The notes beneath the pieces were generated by a model. It did no database searches, was not told where the DNA came from, and worked only from the letters and a program-made list of their open reading frames with translations. Below, piece after piece: positions 14,005 to 21,233 of a stretch of DNA of 21,580 bases; within the stretch, counting starts at the first letter, position 1; the number at the start of each line of letters is the position of its first letter. This stretch comes from Serpentinimonas sp. (GTDB taxonomy: Bacteria > Pseudomonadota > Gammaproteobacteria > Burkholderiales > Burkholderiaceae_C), in assembly GCA_025458665.1 (NCBI GenBank), contig JALOSG010000015.1, forward strand, positions 1 to 21,580, in the 5' to 3' direction. Position numbers and translations under genes: made by a program.

Positions 14005-14676
14005 TCAGCGTTGCACCCGGACGAGGGCGGCCTCGAAGCCGCGGCCCGACAAACTGGCCACCATCTCGTCGGCGGCAGATTTCTGCTCGAACGGACCCAT
14101 GCGCACCCGGTAAATGGGCTGCCCTGCCTGTTCGCGCTCCGTCACCTTGGCATCCATGCCAAGCATGGCGAGCCGGGCGCGCTGCGCTTCGGCGTCGCCG
14201 GGGGAGCGGAACGCGCCAGCCTGCACGAAATACAGGAAAGGATCGGGGACGCTGGCCACTTCGACCGGCACCACCGGCACCACGCCCTGGGTACGGGACT
14301 GGATGAGCTCGCCCAGAGGGTCGGGTGCAGCGGGCGTACTGGGCGCGGCAGGCGTGCCGGGCGCGGCAGGAGCGGCAGTCGCATTGCCCGGTGTGGTGGA
14401 TGCGGTCGGCGCACTGCCCGTGGCTGCCCGTCCCGAGAGCGCAGCGTTGGGGTCCCAGTTGCGGTTGCGCTCCGCTTCCACCGCATCCTGGCTGGGCGGG
14501 CGCTGCACGCCACGGTCCACCAGCGGAACCGGCACCTTGGTCACGTACACCGCCACGGCCAGGGCAATGCCCAGGCCCAGCACCAGTCCCATGACCAGGC
14601 CCAGAAGTGTGCCGCCGCGCTCGCAAGCGGGTCTTGCACGGTGCAAACGGAGAGGAGAGGCAGCGTAGTTCGGCAT
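14005..14676 (-). CDS. SPOR-domain inner-membrane protein (FtsN-like)
   Basis: A 223-residue bitopic membrane protein. A short cytoplasmic N-terminus is followed by one membrane helix (about 22-45, LLGLVMGLVLGLGIALAVAV). A periplasmic linker rich in Ala, Pro, Thr and Ser covers about 80-120, and a C-terminal SPOR domain spans about 147-221 (FVQAGAFRSPGDAEAQRARL, YRVRMGPFEQ). SPOR domains bind denuded peptidoglycan at division septa, and this architecture fits FtsN-like division proteins. The ATG overlaps the argS stop by one base (TGATG), so the pair is translationally coupled. The frame remains open upstream across argS, but that part is a shadow. Confidence 0.9.
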   Translation of the reverse strand: MPNYAASPLRLHRARPACERGGTLLGLVMGLVLGLGIALAVAVYVTKVPVPLVDRGVQRPPSQDAVEAERNRNWDPNAALSGRAATGSAPTASTTPGNATAAPAAPGTPAAPSTPAAPDPLGELIQSRTQGVVPVVPVEVASVPDPFLYFVQAGAFRSPGDAEAQRARLAMLGMDAKVTEREQAGQPIYRVRMGPFEQKSAADEMVASLSGRGFEAALVRVQR

Positions 14677-16385
14677 CACATTTTCTCGGGGGCGCTTACC
14701 CCCAGCACTTTCAGGCCATTGTGCAACACCTGCGCCGTGGCCGCGACCAGCGCAAGCCGGGCCAGACGCACGGTGGCATCGTCCACCAGTATGCGCTCGG
14801 CGTCGTAGTAGCTGTGGTAACAGGATGCAAGTTCGCGCAGGTAGAAGGTCACATCGTGCGGTGCAAAGTCCTGGGCGGCAGCGCTCAGCATGGCCGGGTA
14901 GCGGGCCAGCTGCAGCATGAGGGTCTGGGCCGGGGCGCTGTCCAGCGGGGCCAGGCTGGCCTGTTGCAGCGCCTGCCGGGCGGCCTCGGTGCCCAGGCCT
15001 GCCTGTTCGCGCCAGGTGTTCAGGACCGAGCAGATGCGCGCGTGCGCGTACTGCACATAGAACACCGGGTTGTCGTTGTTCTGCTGAATGGCCAGGTCTA
15101 CGTCGAAGGTGTATTCGGTGTCGGGCTTGCGGCTGAGCAGGAAGAAGCGCACCGCGTCCTTGCTGGTCCAGTCGATCAGGTCGCGCAGGGTCACGTAGCT
15201 GCCCGCGCGCTTGGAGATCTTCACCTCTTCGCCGCCGCGCACCACGCGCACCATGGTGTGCAGCACGTAGTCGGGGTAGCCCTGGGGAATGCCCAGGCCG
15301 TCCACGCTGGAGGCGGCCTGTATGCCGGCGCGCACGCGGGCAATGGTGCCATGGTGGTCGGTACCCTGGATGTTGATGACCTTGGTGTAGCCGCGCTCCC
15401 ACTTGCTCAGGTGGTAGGCCACGTCGGGCACGAAGTAGGTGTAGCCCCCTTCGCTTTTCTTCATGACGCGGTCTTTGTCGTCGCCGTAGTCGGTGGTGCG
15501 CAGCCACAGTGCGCCGCCCTCCTCGTAGGTCTTGCCGGCGGCCATGAGCTTTTGCACGGTCTGTTCCACGCGGCCGCTGGTGTACAGGCTCGACTCCAGG
15601 TAGTACTGGTTGAACTTCACCTGGAAGGCCTGCAGGTCGAGGTCCTGCTCGTGGCGCAAGTAGGCCACCGCAAACTGGCGCATGCCGTCGAGGTCTTCCA
15701 CATCGCCGCTGGCGGTGAATTCGCGGTCGTCGGCGCGCACGGTTTTCTTGGCCAGGAAATCGGCGGCAATGTCGGCAATGTAGTCGCCGTTGTAGGCCGA
15801 TTCGGGCCAGCCGGCATCGCCCGGTTTCAGCCCGCGCGCGCGGCACTGGGTGGAGCGGGCCAGGGTTTCGATCTGGGCACCTGCGTCGTTGTAATAGAAC
15901 TCGCGGTGCACCGCCCAGCCCTGGGTCTCGAACAGGTTGCAGATGGCGTCGCCCAGCGCAGCCTGCCGCCCGTGGCCCACGTGCAGCGGCCCGGTGGGGT
16001 TGGCCGACACAAACTCCACCAGCAACTTCTGACCGTTGGCGGGCTGGGCGCCAAAACCGCCGCCGGCCTCCAGCACCTCGCGCACGATCTGCTGCTTGGC
16101 CTCGGGCTTGAGGCGGATGTTGATGAAGCCGGGGCCCGCGATGTCGATGTCCTGCACCCACTGCTGGTAGGCCGGCAGGGCCTGCAGTTCGGCCTTCAGC
16201 TGCTCGGCCAGCGCACGCGGGTTGGCCTTGAGCGGCTTGGCCAGCTGCATGGCGGCCGTGACCGCGTAGTCGCCGTGCGCGGCCACCTTGGGCGACTCGA
16301 ACGTGGCCTTGTCACCCTGGCCGGGTGCGAGCTTTTCCAGGCTGGCGGCCAGGCCGTCCAGCAGCGTTTGTTTGATCTGCAGCAT
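14676..16385 (-). CDS. argS: Arginyl-tRNA synthetase
   Basis: A 569-residue class I synthetase that charges tRNA-Arg. The HIGH-type motif is HVGH in ANPTGPLHVGHGRQ (128-141). EFYYNDAGAQIETL follows, and the KMSKS-type loop appears as KISKRAG at about residue 388. An N-terminal Add-1-like tRNA-binding region precedes the HIGH motif, and a helical anticodon-binding domain ends the protein. Length fits the family. It begins 59 bp after the speB stop on the same strand and is coupled to the SPOR gene downstream. Confidence 0.97.
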   Translation of the reverse strand: MLQIKQTLLDGLAASLEKLAPGQGDKATFESPKVAAHGDYAVTAAMQLAKPLKANPRALAEQLKAELQALPAYQQWVQDIDIAGPGFINIRLKPEAKQQIVREVLEAGGGFGAQPANGQKLLVEFVSANPTGPLHVGHGRQAALGDAICNLFETQGWAVHREFYYNDAGAQIETLARSTQCRARGLKPGDAGWPESAYNGDYIADIAADFLAKKTVRADDREFTASGDVEDLDGMRQFAVAYLRHEQDLDLQAFQVKFNQYYLESSLYTSGRVEQTVQKLMAAGKTYEEGGALWLRTTDYGDDKDRVMKKSEGGYTYFVPDVAYHLSKWERGYTKVINIQGTDHHGTIARVRAGIQAASSVDGLGIPQGYPDYVLHTMVRVVRGGEEVKISKRAGSYVTLRDLIDWTSKDAVRFFLLSRKPDTEYTFDVDLAIQQNNDNPVFYVQYAHARICSVLNTWREQAGLGTEAARQALQQASLAPLDSAPAQTLMLQLARYPAMLSAAAQDFAPHDVTFYLRELASCYHSYYDAERILVDDATVRLARLALVAATAQVLHNGLKVLGVSAPEKM

Positions 16386-16444
16386 GCCGCGATTTTAGGC
16401 GGCTGGCGCCCAGGCCCGGGGGCTGGGCCCAGAGCGCCGCCAGC

Positions 16445-17413
16445 TCAGGCCTTGGCGCCGCGTTGTGCCGCCAGCACGCACAGCAGGTCGCAGGCAATGT
16501 GGGCGGCGGCCAGCGCGGTGATTTCGCTCTGGTCGAACGGGGGGGACACCTCCACCACATCCATTCCCACCAGGTTCACCGGCACCATGCCCCGCACGAT
16601 GGCCAGCGCCTGGGCGCTGCTCAGCCCCCCCGCTACCGGCGTGCCGGTGCCTGGGGCGTGGGCCGGGTCCAGGCAGTCGATGTCGAAGGTGAGGTAGGTG
16701 GGCCGGCTGCCCACGATGGACAGGACCTGCTGCAGCGTGGCCGCCACACCCTGGGCGTGCACCGTGGGCGCGTCGATGACGTTCATGCCCATGAAGTCGT
16801 CGTTCCAGGTGCGTATGCCTATCTGCACCGAGGTGGCCGGGTCCACCAAGCCGTCTTTCACGGCCTTGTAGAACATGGTGCCGTGGTTGAGCGAGTCGGG
16901 GCTGTCGTCGGGCCAGGTGTCGCAGTGCGCGTCGAAATGGATCAGCGAGAGCGGCTTGCCGTACTTCTCGGCGTGGGCCTGCAGCAGCGGGTAGGTGATG
17001 TAGTGGTCCCCGCCGAAGGTGAGCATGCGCGCGCCACTGGCCAGAATACCGCGCGCGTGCTGGCGTATGGCCTCGGGGATGGTGTGCGGGTTGTGGGCAT
17101 CGAACCAGCAGTCCCCGCCATCGACCACGGCGAGTGTGTCGAACGGGTCGAACCCCCACGGGAAGGGCTTCAGTTCGGCCAGCTGCACGCTGGCAGCGCG
17201 CACGGCGGCCGGGCCCAGGCGGGCGCCGGGGCGGAAGGTGGTGGCCAGGTCCAGGGGCACGCCGCTCACCACCACATCGGCGCCGGCAAAGTCGCGGGTG
17301 TAGTTGCGCCGCATGAAGCTGAGTACGCCCGCGTAGGTGTTGTCGGGCCAGGAGCCGTGCAGGCTGGTGCGGCGGATGGCGGCGTCGCCAGGGGTGGTGG
17401 GTGGTGTGTGCAT
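16445..17413 (-). CDS. speB: Agmatinase (ureohydrolase family)
   Basis: A 322-residue manganese ureohydrolase, very close in layout to E. coli SpeB. The metal ligands are in GGDHY (His137), HFDAHCDT (Asp161, His163, Asp165) and FDIDCLDPAHAPGTGTP (Asp244, Asp246). HGTMFY and VGMDVVEVSPPFDQSEITALAAA also match SpeB. Agmatinase splits agmatine, the product of arginine decarboxylation, into putrescine and urea. Related guanidino hydrolases share these motifs, so the substrate is inferred. The ATG at 17413 is preferred to a TTG six codons upstream; neither has a good ribosome-binding site. It lies 66 bp downstream of an ArgP-like regulator gene. Confidence 0.9.
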   Translation of the reverse strand: MHTPPTTPGDAAIRRTSLHGSWPDNTYAGVLSFMRRNYTRDFAGADVVVSGVPLDLATTFRPGARLGPAAVRAASVQLAELKPFPWGFDPFDTLAVVDGGDCWFDAHNPHTIPEAIRQHARGILASGARMLTFGGDHYITYPLLQAHAEKYGKPLSLIHFDAHCDTWPDDSPDSLNHGTMFYKAVKDGLVDPATSVQIGIRTWNDDFMGMNVIDAPTVHAQGVAATLQQVLSIVGSRPTYLTFDIDCLDPAHAPGTGTPVAGGLSSAQALAIVRGMVPVNLVGMDVVEVSPPFDQSEITALAAAHIACDLLCVLAAQRGAKA

Positions 17414-17459
17414 GGGTAGGAGTTTAGGCAAGCGCTGGCGGGATGGCTACGGGCTGGTT

Positions 17460-17478
17460 CAGGGTTGGATCAGGGTTG
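17460..17478. repeat. 8-bp direct repeat between argP and speB
   Basis: CAGGGTTG occurs at 17460-17467 and again at 17471-17478, just after the argP stop and about 50 bp upstream of the speB start. The 11-bp period is about one helical turn, so a protein-binding site is possible but unproven. Confidence 0.3.
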
Positions 17479-17479
17479 T

Positions 17480-18424
17480 TTAGGGGCAGACTGCGGGCAG
17501 GAGTTGCTGGCGGGCGGCGTCTTTCACGGCCCGCGTGAGCCGCTGCGCGGTGGGCGGCTCACGGCTCCAATGCTGCCAGTACAGCGCCACGTCGACCGTG
17601 CGGCCGGGCAGCACCTCGGCCAGGGGCGGGCGGTGCGCGCGGGCGGCCAGTTGCAGGTCGCTCACCATGCCCCAGCCCAGGCCCAGCTCGATGGCGGCCT
17701 CGAACGCTTCGGTGGCGGGCACGAAGTGGCGCGGGTAACGGGCGCCGCGCAGGCCAAAGTGCTGCAGCAGGAAGGCGTCCTGCAGCGCGTCCTTGCGGTT
17801 GAAGATGATGGCTGGGTGCGCCAGCAGGCGGTGCGGCGTGACTTCCGCGCTGCGTGGCCCTTTCCACTGCGCCACCTGCTCCGGCGCGGCCACGCAGCGG
17901 TAGCGCATGATGCCCAGCGGCTCCGACAGGCAACCCCGCATGGGCTCGGCCAGCGTGGTGACGCAGCCCGACACCTCGCCGCTTTTCAGGGCGTCGTGCG
18001 TGTGGTCCTGGTCGTCCACCACGATATCGAGCACGGTGCGGTGTTTCTGCATGACGGGCATGACACCGCTCAGGAACCAGGTGGCCAGCGAGTCGGCGTT
18101 CACGGCCACCGCCATGCTCTGCATGGGCGCTGGCTTGCGCCGGCCAGAACCGCCCCCCACGCCACCTCCTGAGCCGGGCAGGTCGGCCATGAGATCGGCC
18201 TCCATGAGCTGCACCTGCCTCACGTGGGTGAGCAGGGCCTGCCCGGCGGGCGTGGCGTGCACGTGTTTGCCGCGCACCAGCAGGCGCTGGCCCAGCGTTT
18301 CCTCCAGCGAACGTATGCGCAGCGACACCGCCGACAGCGTGATGGACAGTGCCTTGGCCGCAGGGCCAAAACCGCCATGGTCCACCACGGCAGCCAGCGC
18401 TTCGAGTTGGCGGGCATCGAGCAT
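17480..18424 (-). CDS. argP: ArgP/IciA-type LysR transcriptional regulator
   Basis: A 314-residue LysR-type regulator. The N-terminal winged helix-turn-helix (MLDARQLEALAAVVDHGGFG, AAKALSITLSAVSLRIRSLEE) is ArgP-like, with the VSLRIRSLEE recognition helix. A glycine-rich linker (PGSGGGVGGGSG, about 83-94) precedes the effector domain, which contains the ArgP-type stretches LATWFLSGVMPV and LGLGWGMVSDLQL. ArgP senses arginine and lysine and activates the exporter gene argO, and an ArgO-like gene lies divergently next door. The ATG at 18424 follows GGAG; a TTG seven codons upstream is less likely. Confidence 0.87.
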   Translation of the reverse strand: MLDARQLEALAAVVDHGGFGPAAKALSITLSAVSLRIRSLEETLGQRLLVRGKHVHATPAGQALLTHVRQVQLMEADLMADLPGSGGGVGGGSGRRKPAPMQSMAVAVNADSLATWFLSGVMPVMQKHRTVLDIVVDDQDHTHDALKSGEVSGCVTTLAEPMRGCLSEPLGIMRYRCVAAPEQVAQWKGPRSAEVTPHRLLAHPAIIFNRKDALQDAFLLQHFGLRGARYPRHFVPATEAFEAAIELGLGWGMVSDLQLAARAHRPPLAEVLPGRTVDVALYWQHWSREPPTAQRLTRAVKDAARQQLLPAVCP

Positions 18425-18454
18425 GGCGGCGTACTCCGGAATCAATCAAAAATT

Positions 18455-18471
18455 ACTCAAGTGAACTGAGT
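18455..18471. promoter_or_regulatory. Inverted repeat in the argP/argO intergenic region, possible ArgP site
   Basis: ACTCA and TGAGT are separated by 7 bases in the AT-rich part of the 193-bp divergent gap, 31 bp upstream of the argP start. Size and symmetry fit a LysR-type recognition site, which would serve both autoregulation and argO activation. Confidence 0.4.
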
Positions 18472-18534
18472 TTAATTCAACATCGTTCAACAAACGGGTG
18501 TTTGCGGCCACACTTCGCTTCGTCTGCTTCCTCT

Positions 18535-18570
18535 GCTTCGGCGCTGCTGTTTTGCGCAGCTGCCCGAAGC
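18535..18570 (+). promoter_or_regulatory. Stable hairpin in the argO leader
   Basis: GCTTCGG (18535-18541) pairs with CCGAAGC (18564-18570), and the interior adds GCTGC (18543-18547) with GCAGC (18556-18560). The stem ends about 48 bases before the argO ATG. No T-run follows, so it is not a simple terminator. It may affect translation or be a folded leader. Confidence 0.4.
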
Positions 18571-18617
18571 CCCCGGAAATCCCAAAAACCACAGCGTTTC
18601 TCACCCCGAGCAAGATC

Positions 18618-19298
18618 ATGGCCTTCGCCGCAAGCATTCCCACCTTCACCGCCGGCATGGTGTTGAGCCTGTCCCTCATCATGGCCATAGGCCCGCAGAA
18701 CGCGCACGTGCTGCGCATGGGCCTGCAGCGCCAGCATGTGTGGCTCACCGTGGCCGTGTGCGCCGTGGCCGATGTGCTGCTCATTGCCCTGGGCGTGCTG
18801 GGGCTGGCCCAGCTCGGCGGTCTGTCCGACAAGATGCATGGCGCCATCGTGGGTGCCGGCGTGCTGTTCCTGCTGGTGTACGGCTGGCAGGCGGCCCAGC
18901 GCTGTGCGCGGCCGGTGGCGAATGTGGTGCCCGGTGCGGGTGAATCGGCCAAGGGTGAATCGGCCCCGGGCGAACCGGCGCCAGCGGCTGGCCCCAAACC
19001 CCTCACCGCCCGCCAGGCAGTGGCTTCCGCATTGGCCTTCTCCTGGCTCAACCCGCATGCCTGGCTCGACACCGCCGTGCTCATTGGCACTGCCTCGCTG
19101 GCCTACGGCACGCCGGGCAATGCGGTGTTTGGCGCTGGTGCGGCCACGGGTTCGCTGGTGTGGTTCGCCGTGCTGGGCGTGGCCGTGTTCTGGATGGGCC
19201 GCCGGCTGAGCTCCCTGAAGCTGTGGCGCGCCATAGACGGGCTGGTGGCCCTGATGATGTGGGGTACCGCGCTGTGGTTGCTGGCCGGGCTGTTCTGA
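18618..19298 (+). CDS. argO: ArgO/LysE-type arginine or lysine exporter
   Basis: A 226-residue LysE/ArgO family exporter. The signature IMAIGPQNAHVLRMGLQRQH is at 21-40 and FSWLNPHAWLDTAVLIG at 141-157; both are diagnostic for the ArgO/LysE branch. Five to six membrane helices are visible. It should export arginine, lysine or the toxic analogue canavanine. The cytoplasmic loop (about 98-130) carries a repeat-derived insertion, GESAKGESAPGEPAPA. The ATG at 18618 is chosen from alignment with ArgO N-termini. The frame is open another 120 bases upstream from a GTG, but those residues do not resemble the family. It is divergent from argP. Confidence 0.9.
   Translation: MAFAASIPTFTAGMVLSLSLIMAIGPQNAHVLRMGLQRQHVWLTVAVCAVADVLLIALGVLGLAQLGGLSDKMHGAIVGAGVLFLLVYGWQAAQRCARPVANVVPGAGESAKGESAPGEPAPAAGPKPLTARQAVASALAFSWLNPHAWLDTAVLIGTASLAYGTPGNAVFGAGAATGSLVWFAVLGVAVFWMGRRLSSLKLWRAIDGLVALMMWGTALWLLAGLF
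18938..18982 (+). repeat. Three 15-bp tandem repeats inside argO
   Basis: Three successive 15-bp units, GGGTGAATCGGCC plus two variable bases, the last one diverged, encode the Gly-Glu-(Ser/Pro)-Ala-(Lys/Pro)-like loop of the exporter. The period is a multiple of three, so copy-number change keeps the frame. Confidence 0.75.
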
Positions 19299-19317
19299 GC
19301 CTGCATGGCACCCAGCC

Positions 19318-20229
19318 TCAACCGCGCGACCAGAAATCTGCGCGGCTGTACTGTTCCTTCAGGTAGTCAATCCACAGCCGCACGCGCAACGGCAGGTGCT
19401 TGCGCTGCGGGAAGACCGCAAAAATGCCGTTCGGCGGCGCGGCAAAGGCATCCAGCACCGTCACCAGCCGCCCGGCGGTGATGTCGGCCTCCACCTCCCA
19501 GGTGCTGCGCCAGGCAATACCAAAGCCCGCCAGGCACCATTCGTGCAGCACCTGCCCGTCGGAGCAGTCCAGCGGCCCACCGGGGCGCAGGTGGGTGATG
19601 CTGCCGTCCTCCAGCCGGAAGGCCCAGCCCCGCGCCTGCGAGGCCTCGGAAGACAGGGTCAGGCAGTCGAACTGCGCCAGGTCCTGCGGGTGTTGCGGCA
19701 CGCCATGGCGCTGCAGGTAGGCGGGCGTGGCCACGCACAGGCGGCGGTTGTCGGCCAGGCGGATGCTCACCAGGGAAGAGTCGGGCAGGTCGCCCACGCG
19801 CACCGCGCAGTCGTAGCCTTCGCCGGCCAGGTCGATCACGCGGTCGCTCAGGTTCAGGGACAGGCTCACCTCGGGGTGGATGTCGTGGAAGCGCGGCACC
19901 AGCGGCGCCACATGGCGGCGTCCGAAGCCCGCTGGCGCGGTGATGCGCAAATGCCCCCGCGCCTGCACGCCGCCGGCGCTCACGCTGGCCTCCGCCTGCG
20001 CCAGATCAGCCAGCAGGCGCTGGCTGTCCTCCAGGAAGGCGGCTCCCTCGTGCGTGAGCGAAATGCGCCGCGTGCTGCGCACCAGCAGCTTGATGCCCAG
20101 GTGTTCCTCCAGCGCATCGAGCCGGCGCCCCACCACGGCGGGTGCCACGCCCTCGGCCCGGGCCGCCGCCGACAGACTGCCGCGCGCGGCCACCGCCACA
20201 AAGGTTTCCAGTGCCTTGAGTTTGTCCAT
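19318..20229 (-). CDS. LysR-type transcriptional regulator
   Basis: A 303-residue LysR regulator of the group that includes CrgA, AaeR and DmlR. The winged helix-turn-helix lies in residues 1-60 (LETFVAVAARGSLSAAARAEG, VGRRLDALEEHLGIKLLVRS), followed by TRRISLTHEGAAFLEDSQRLL. The effector-binding domain begins near residue 90 with GHLRITAPAGFGRRHVAPL. The target gene is not evident: it is convergent with argO (19 bp apart), and the next gene upstream on its own strand is vapC. The start ATG follows a purine-rich AGGAG-like region, here CCCTCCT on the + strand. Confidence 0.9.
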   Translation of the reverse strand: MDKLKALETFVAVAARGSLSAAARAEGVAPAVVGRRLDALEEHLGIKLLVRSTRRISLTHEGAAFLEDSQRLLADLAQAEASVSAGGVQARGHLRITAPAGFGRRHVAPLVPRFHDIHPEVSLSLNLSDRVIDLAGEGYDCAVRVGDLPDSSLVSIRLADNRRLCVATPAYLQRHGVPQHPQDLAQFDCLTLSSEASQARGWAFRLEDGSITHLRPGGPLDCSDGQVLHEWCLAGFGIAWRSTWEVEADITAGRLVTVLDAFAAPPNGIFAVFPQRKHLPLRVRLWIDYLKEQYSRADFWSRG

Positions 20230-20238
20230 GAGGAGGGT

Positions 20239-20263
20239 GAACGCCCGCTAAGAACGCCCGCTA
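20239..20263. repeat. 13-bp tandem duplication at the vapC stop codon
   Basis: GAACGCCCGCTA occurs at 20239-20250 and 20252-20263 with one base between. The second copy contains the vapC stop codon (TAG on the - strand), and the first repeats it in the gap before the LysR gene. It looks like a recent slippage duplication. Confidence 0.7.
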
Positions 20264-20647
20264 GATAGGGATGACCGTGTCGCTGTAGAGGGCCACTACG
20301 GGGTCGTGCGTCAGCAGGCGCATGGGCTCGTGCAGCGCCTGCGCCACCAGCAAACGGTCGAAGGGGTCTTGGTGGTGCGCGGGCAGTCTGCTGACTGCTG
20401 CGGCGTGCTCGGGCTCAATGGCCAGCATGCGGTAGCCCGACGCACGGAAATAGCCCAGCGCGTCGTGGGCAGATACCGGCATGTCCCCCCGCCCTAGTGC
20501 GTGCTTGATAGCGATTTCCCACACGCTGGCGGCGCTCACCCACACGGTGTTGCGCGGCTCCTCGATCAGGGCGCGCGCTGGCGCGCTGAGCTTAGGGTGG
20601 TCGGTGATGGCCCAGAGGGCCACGTGCGTATCGAGCAGCAGGTTCAC
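20261..20647 (-). CDS. vapC: VapC-type PIN-domain toxin
   Basis: A 128-residue PIN-domain ribonuclease of the Phd-associated VapC type. Active-site acids are Asp6 (LLLDTHVALWA), Glu44 (SVWEIAIKHALG), Asp94 and Asp97 (HHQDPFDRLLVAQA) and Asp115 (LLTHDPVV). Such toxins cleave tRNAs or rRNA. The start is GTG at 20647, overlapping the antitoxin stop by 4 bp (GTGA). Length is normal and nothing is truncated, so the toxin is probably functional. It ends 31 bp before the LysR gene, which reads in the same direction. Confidence 0.92.
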   Translation of the reverse strand: MNLLLDTHVALWAITDHPKLSAPARALIEEPRNTVWVSAASVWEIAIKHALGRGDMPVSAHDALGYFRASGYRMLAIEPEHAAAVSRLPAHHQDPFDRLLVAQALHEPMRLLTHDPVVALYSDTVIPI

Positions 20648-20892
20648 GCGCCAGCCCCGCCCAGAAGCAGGCGCGCCACCTCGGCGTTGTGGGTGTCTAT
20701 GGTGTCGGGCACCAGGAATTTGCCTTTGGCCACGCCCAGTCTGGGTCCGGCTGGCGGGGCGTCCAGCGGAACCAGTTTGGCCGCGGGCCGACCGTTGCGC
20801 GCAATCACGATCTCGCGCTCCTGCCCTTGCTCAATGGCTTCCACCAGCCGGGACAGGGTGGACTTGGCTTGCAGCATATTGACGGCGGACAT
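20644..20892 (-). CDS. Phd/YefM-type antitoxin
   Basis: An 82-residue Phd/YefM family antitoxin. The N-terminal DNA-binding part (SAVNMLQAKSTLSRLVEAIEQG) and the strand EIVIARNGRPAAKLVPLD are classical. The C-terminal tail, about residues 50-82, should wrap around the VapC partner. The ATG at 20892 follows GGAG six bases upstream; ten extra codons upstream in frame are unlikely to be used. It precedes and overlaps vapC, the usual antitoxin-first order, and should repress its own promoter. Confidence 0.9.
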   Translation of the reverse strand: MSAVNMLQAKSTLSRLVEAIEQGQEREIVIARNGRPAAKLVPLDAPPAGPRLGVAKGKFLVPDTIDTHNAEVARLLLGGAGA

Positions 20893-20971
20893 GGTGGACT
20901 CCAGTGGGGGGAGGCGAAACAAAGACCCAGGGCCAGCAGGGCATGGGGCAACGGAAAGGTCGCCGATTTAC

Positions 20972-21002
20972 CTAGTCTAGTCTAGCTAAGCCAAAGTGAC
21001 AA
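20972..21002 (-). promoter_or_regulatory. Promoter and CTAG-repeat operator of the phd-vapC operon
   Basis: On the - strand, -35 TTGTCA (21002-20997, 5 of 6) and -10 TAGACT (20979-20974, 4 of 6) are 17 bp apart, about 80 bp upstream of the antitoxin start. The -10 lies within three CTAG units spaced 5 bp apart (20972, 20977, 20982), a likely binding site for the antitoxin. Confidence 0.5.
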
Positions 21003-21043
21003 CCAAGCGCTGTAGCTCGCCATCATCATTGGCTTGTCCCACG

Positions 21044-21075
21044 AGGAAAATAAGCTAATCCCCGACTATTTTCCT
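21044..21075. promoter_or_regulatory. 9-bp perfect inverted repeat upstream of glcB
   Basis: AGGAAAATA (21044-21052) and TATTTTCCT (21067-21075) are perfect complements around a 14-bp centre. The element lies in the 341-bp gap between the Phd-type antitoxin and glcB genes. It is AT-rich and has no T-run, so an operator is more likely than a terminator. It may control glcB (158 bp downstream) or the toxin-antitoxin operon. Confidence 0.5.
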
Positions 21076-21148
21076 ATCACTTGTGCAAAAAAGTCAAAAG
21101 TGCGCTGCGTTGGGGCATGGCAATGGAGCGCCGCCCTTGGCGTACAGT

Positions 21149-21190
21149 TGCACGTTCACGCTGGCCCAGAGTGCCTCCCGGTGCACGTTC
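21149..21190. repeat. 9-bp direct repeat in the glcB leader region
   Basis: TGCACGTTC occurs at 21149-21157 and 21182-21190, offset by 33 bp, about three helical turns. It lies 44-85 bp upstream of the glcB ATG. A regulator site is possible; chance is not excluded. Confidence 0.3.
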
Positions 21191-21233
21191 CAGCAAGCAC
21201 CCTCCAACCCTTCACCCATCCACCGAGCCGCCC

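Noticed and set aside
14677..16161. Long upstream extension of the SPOR-domain gene
   Set aside because: The extension lies within argS in another frame; the ATG overlapping the argS stop gives a normal membrane-anchored SPOR protein.
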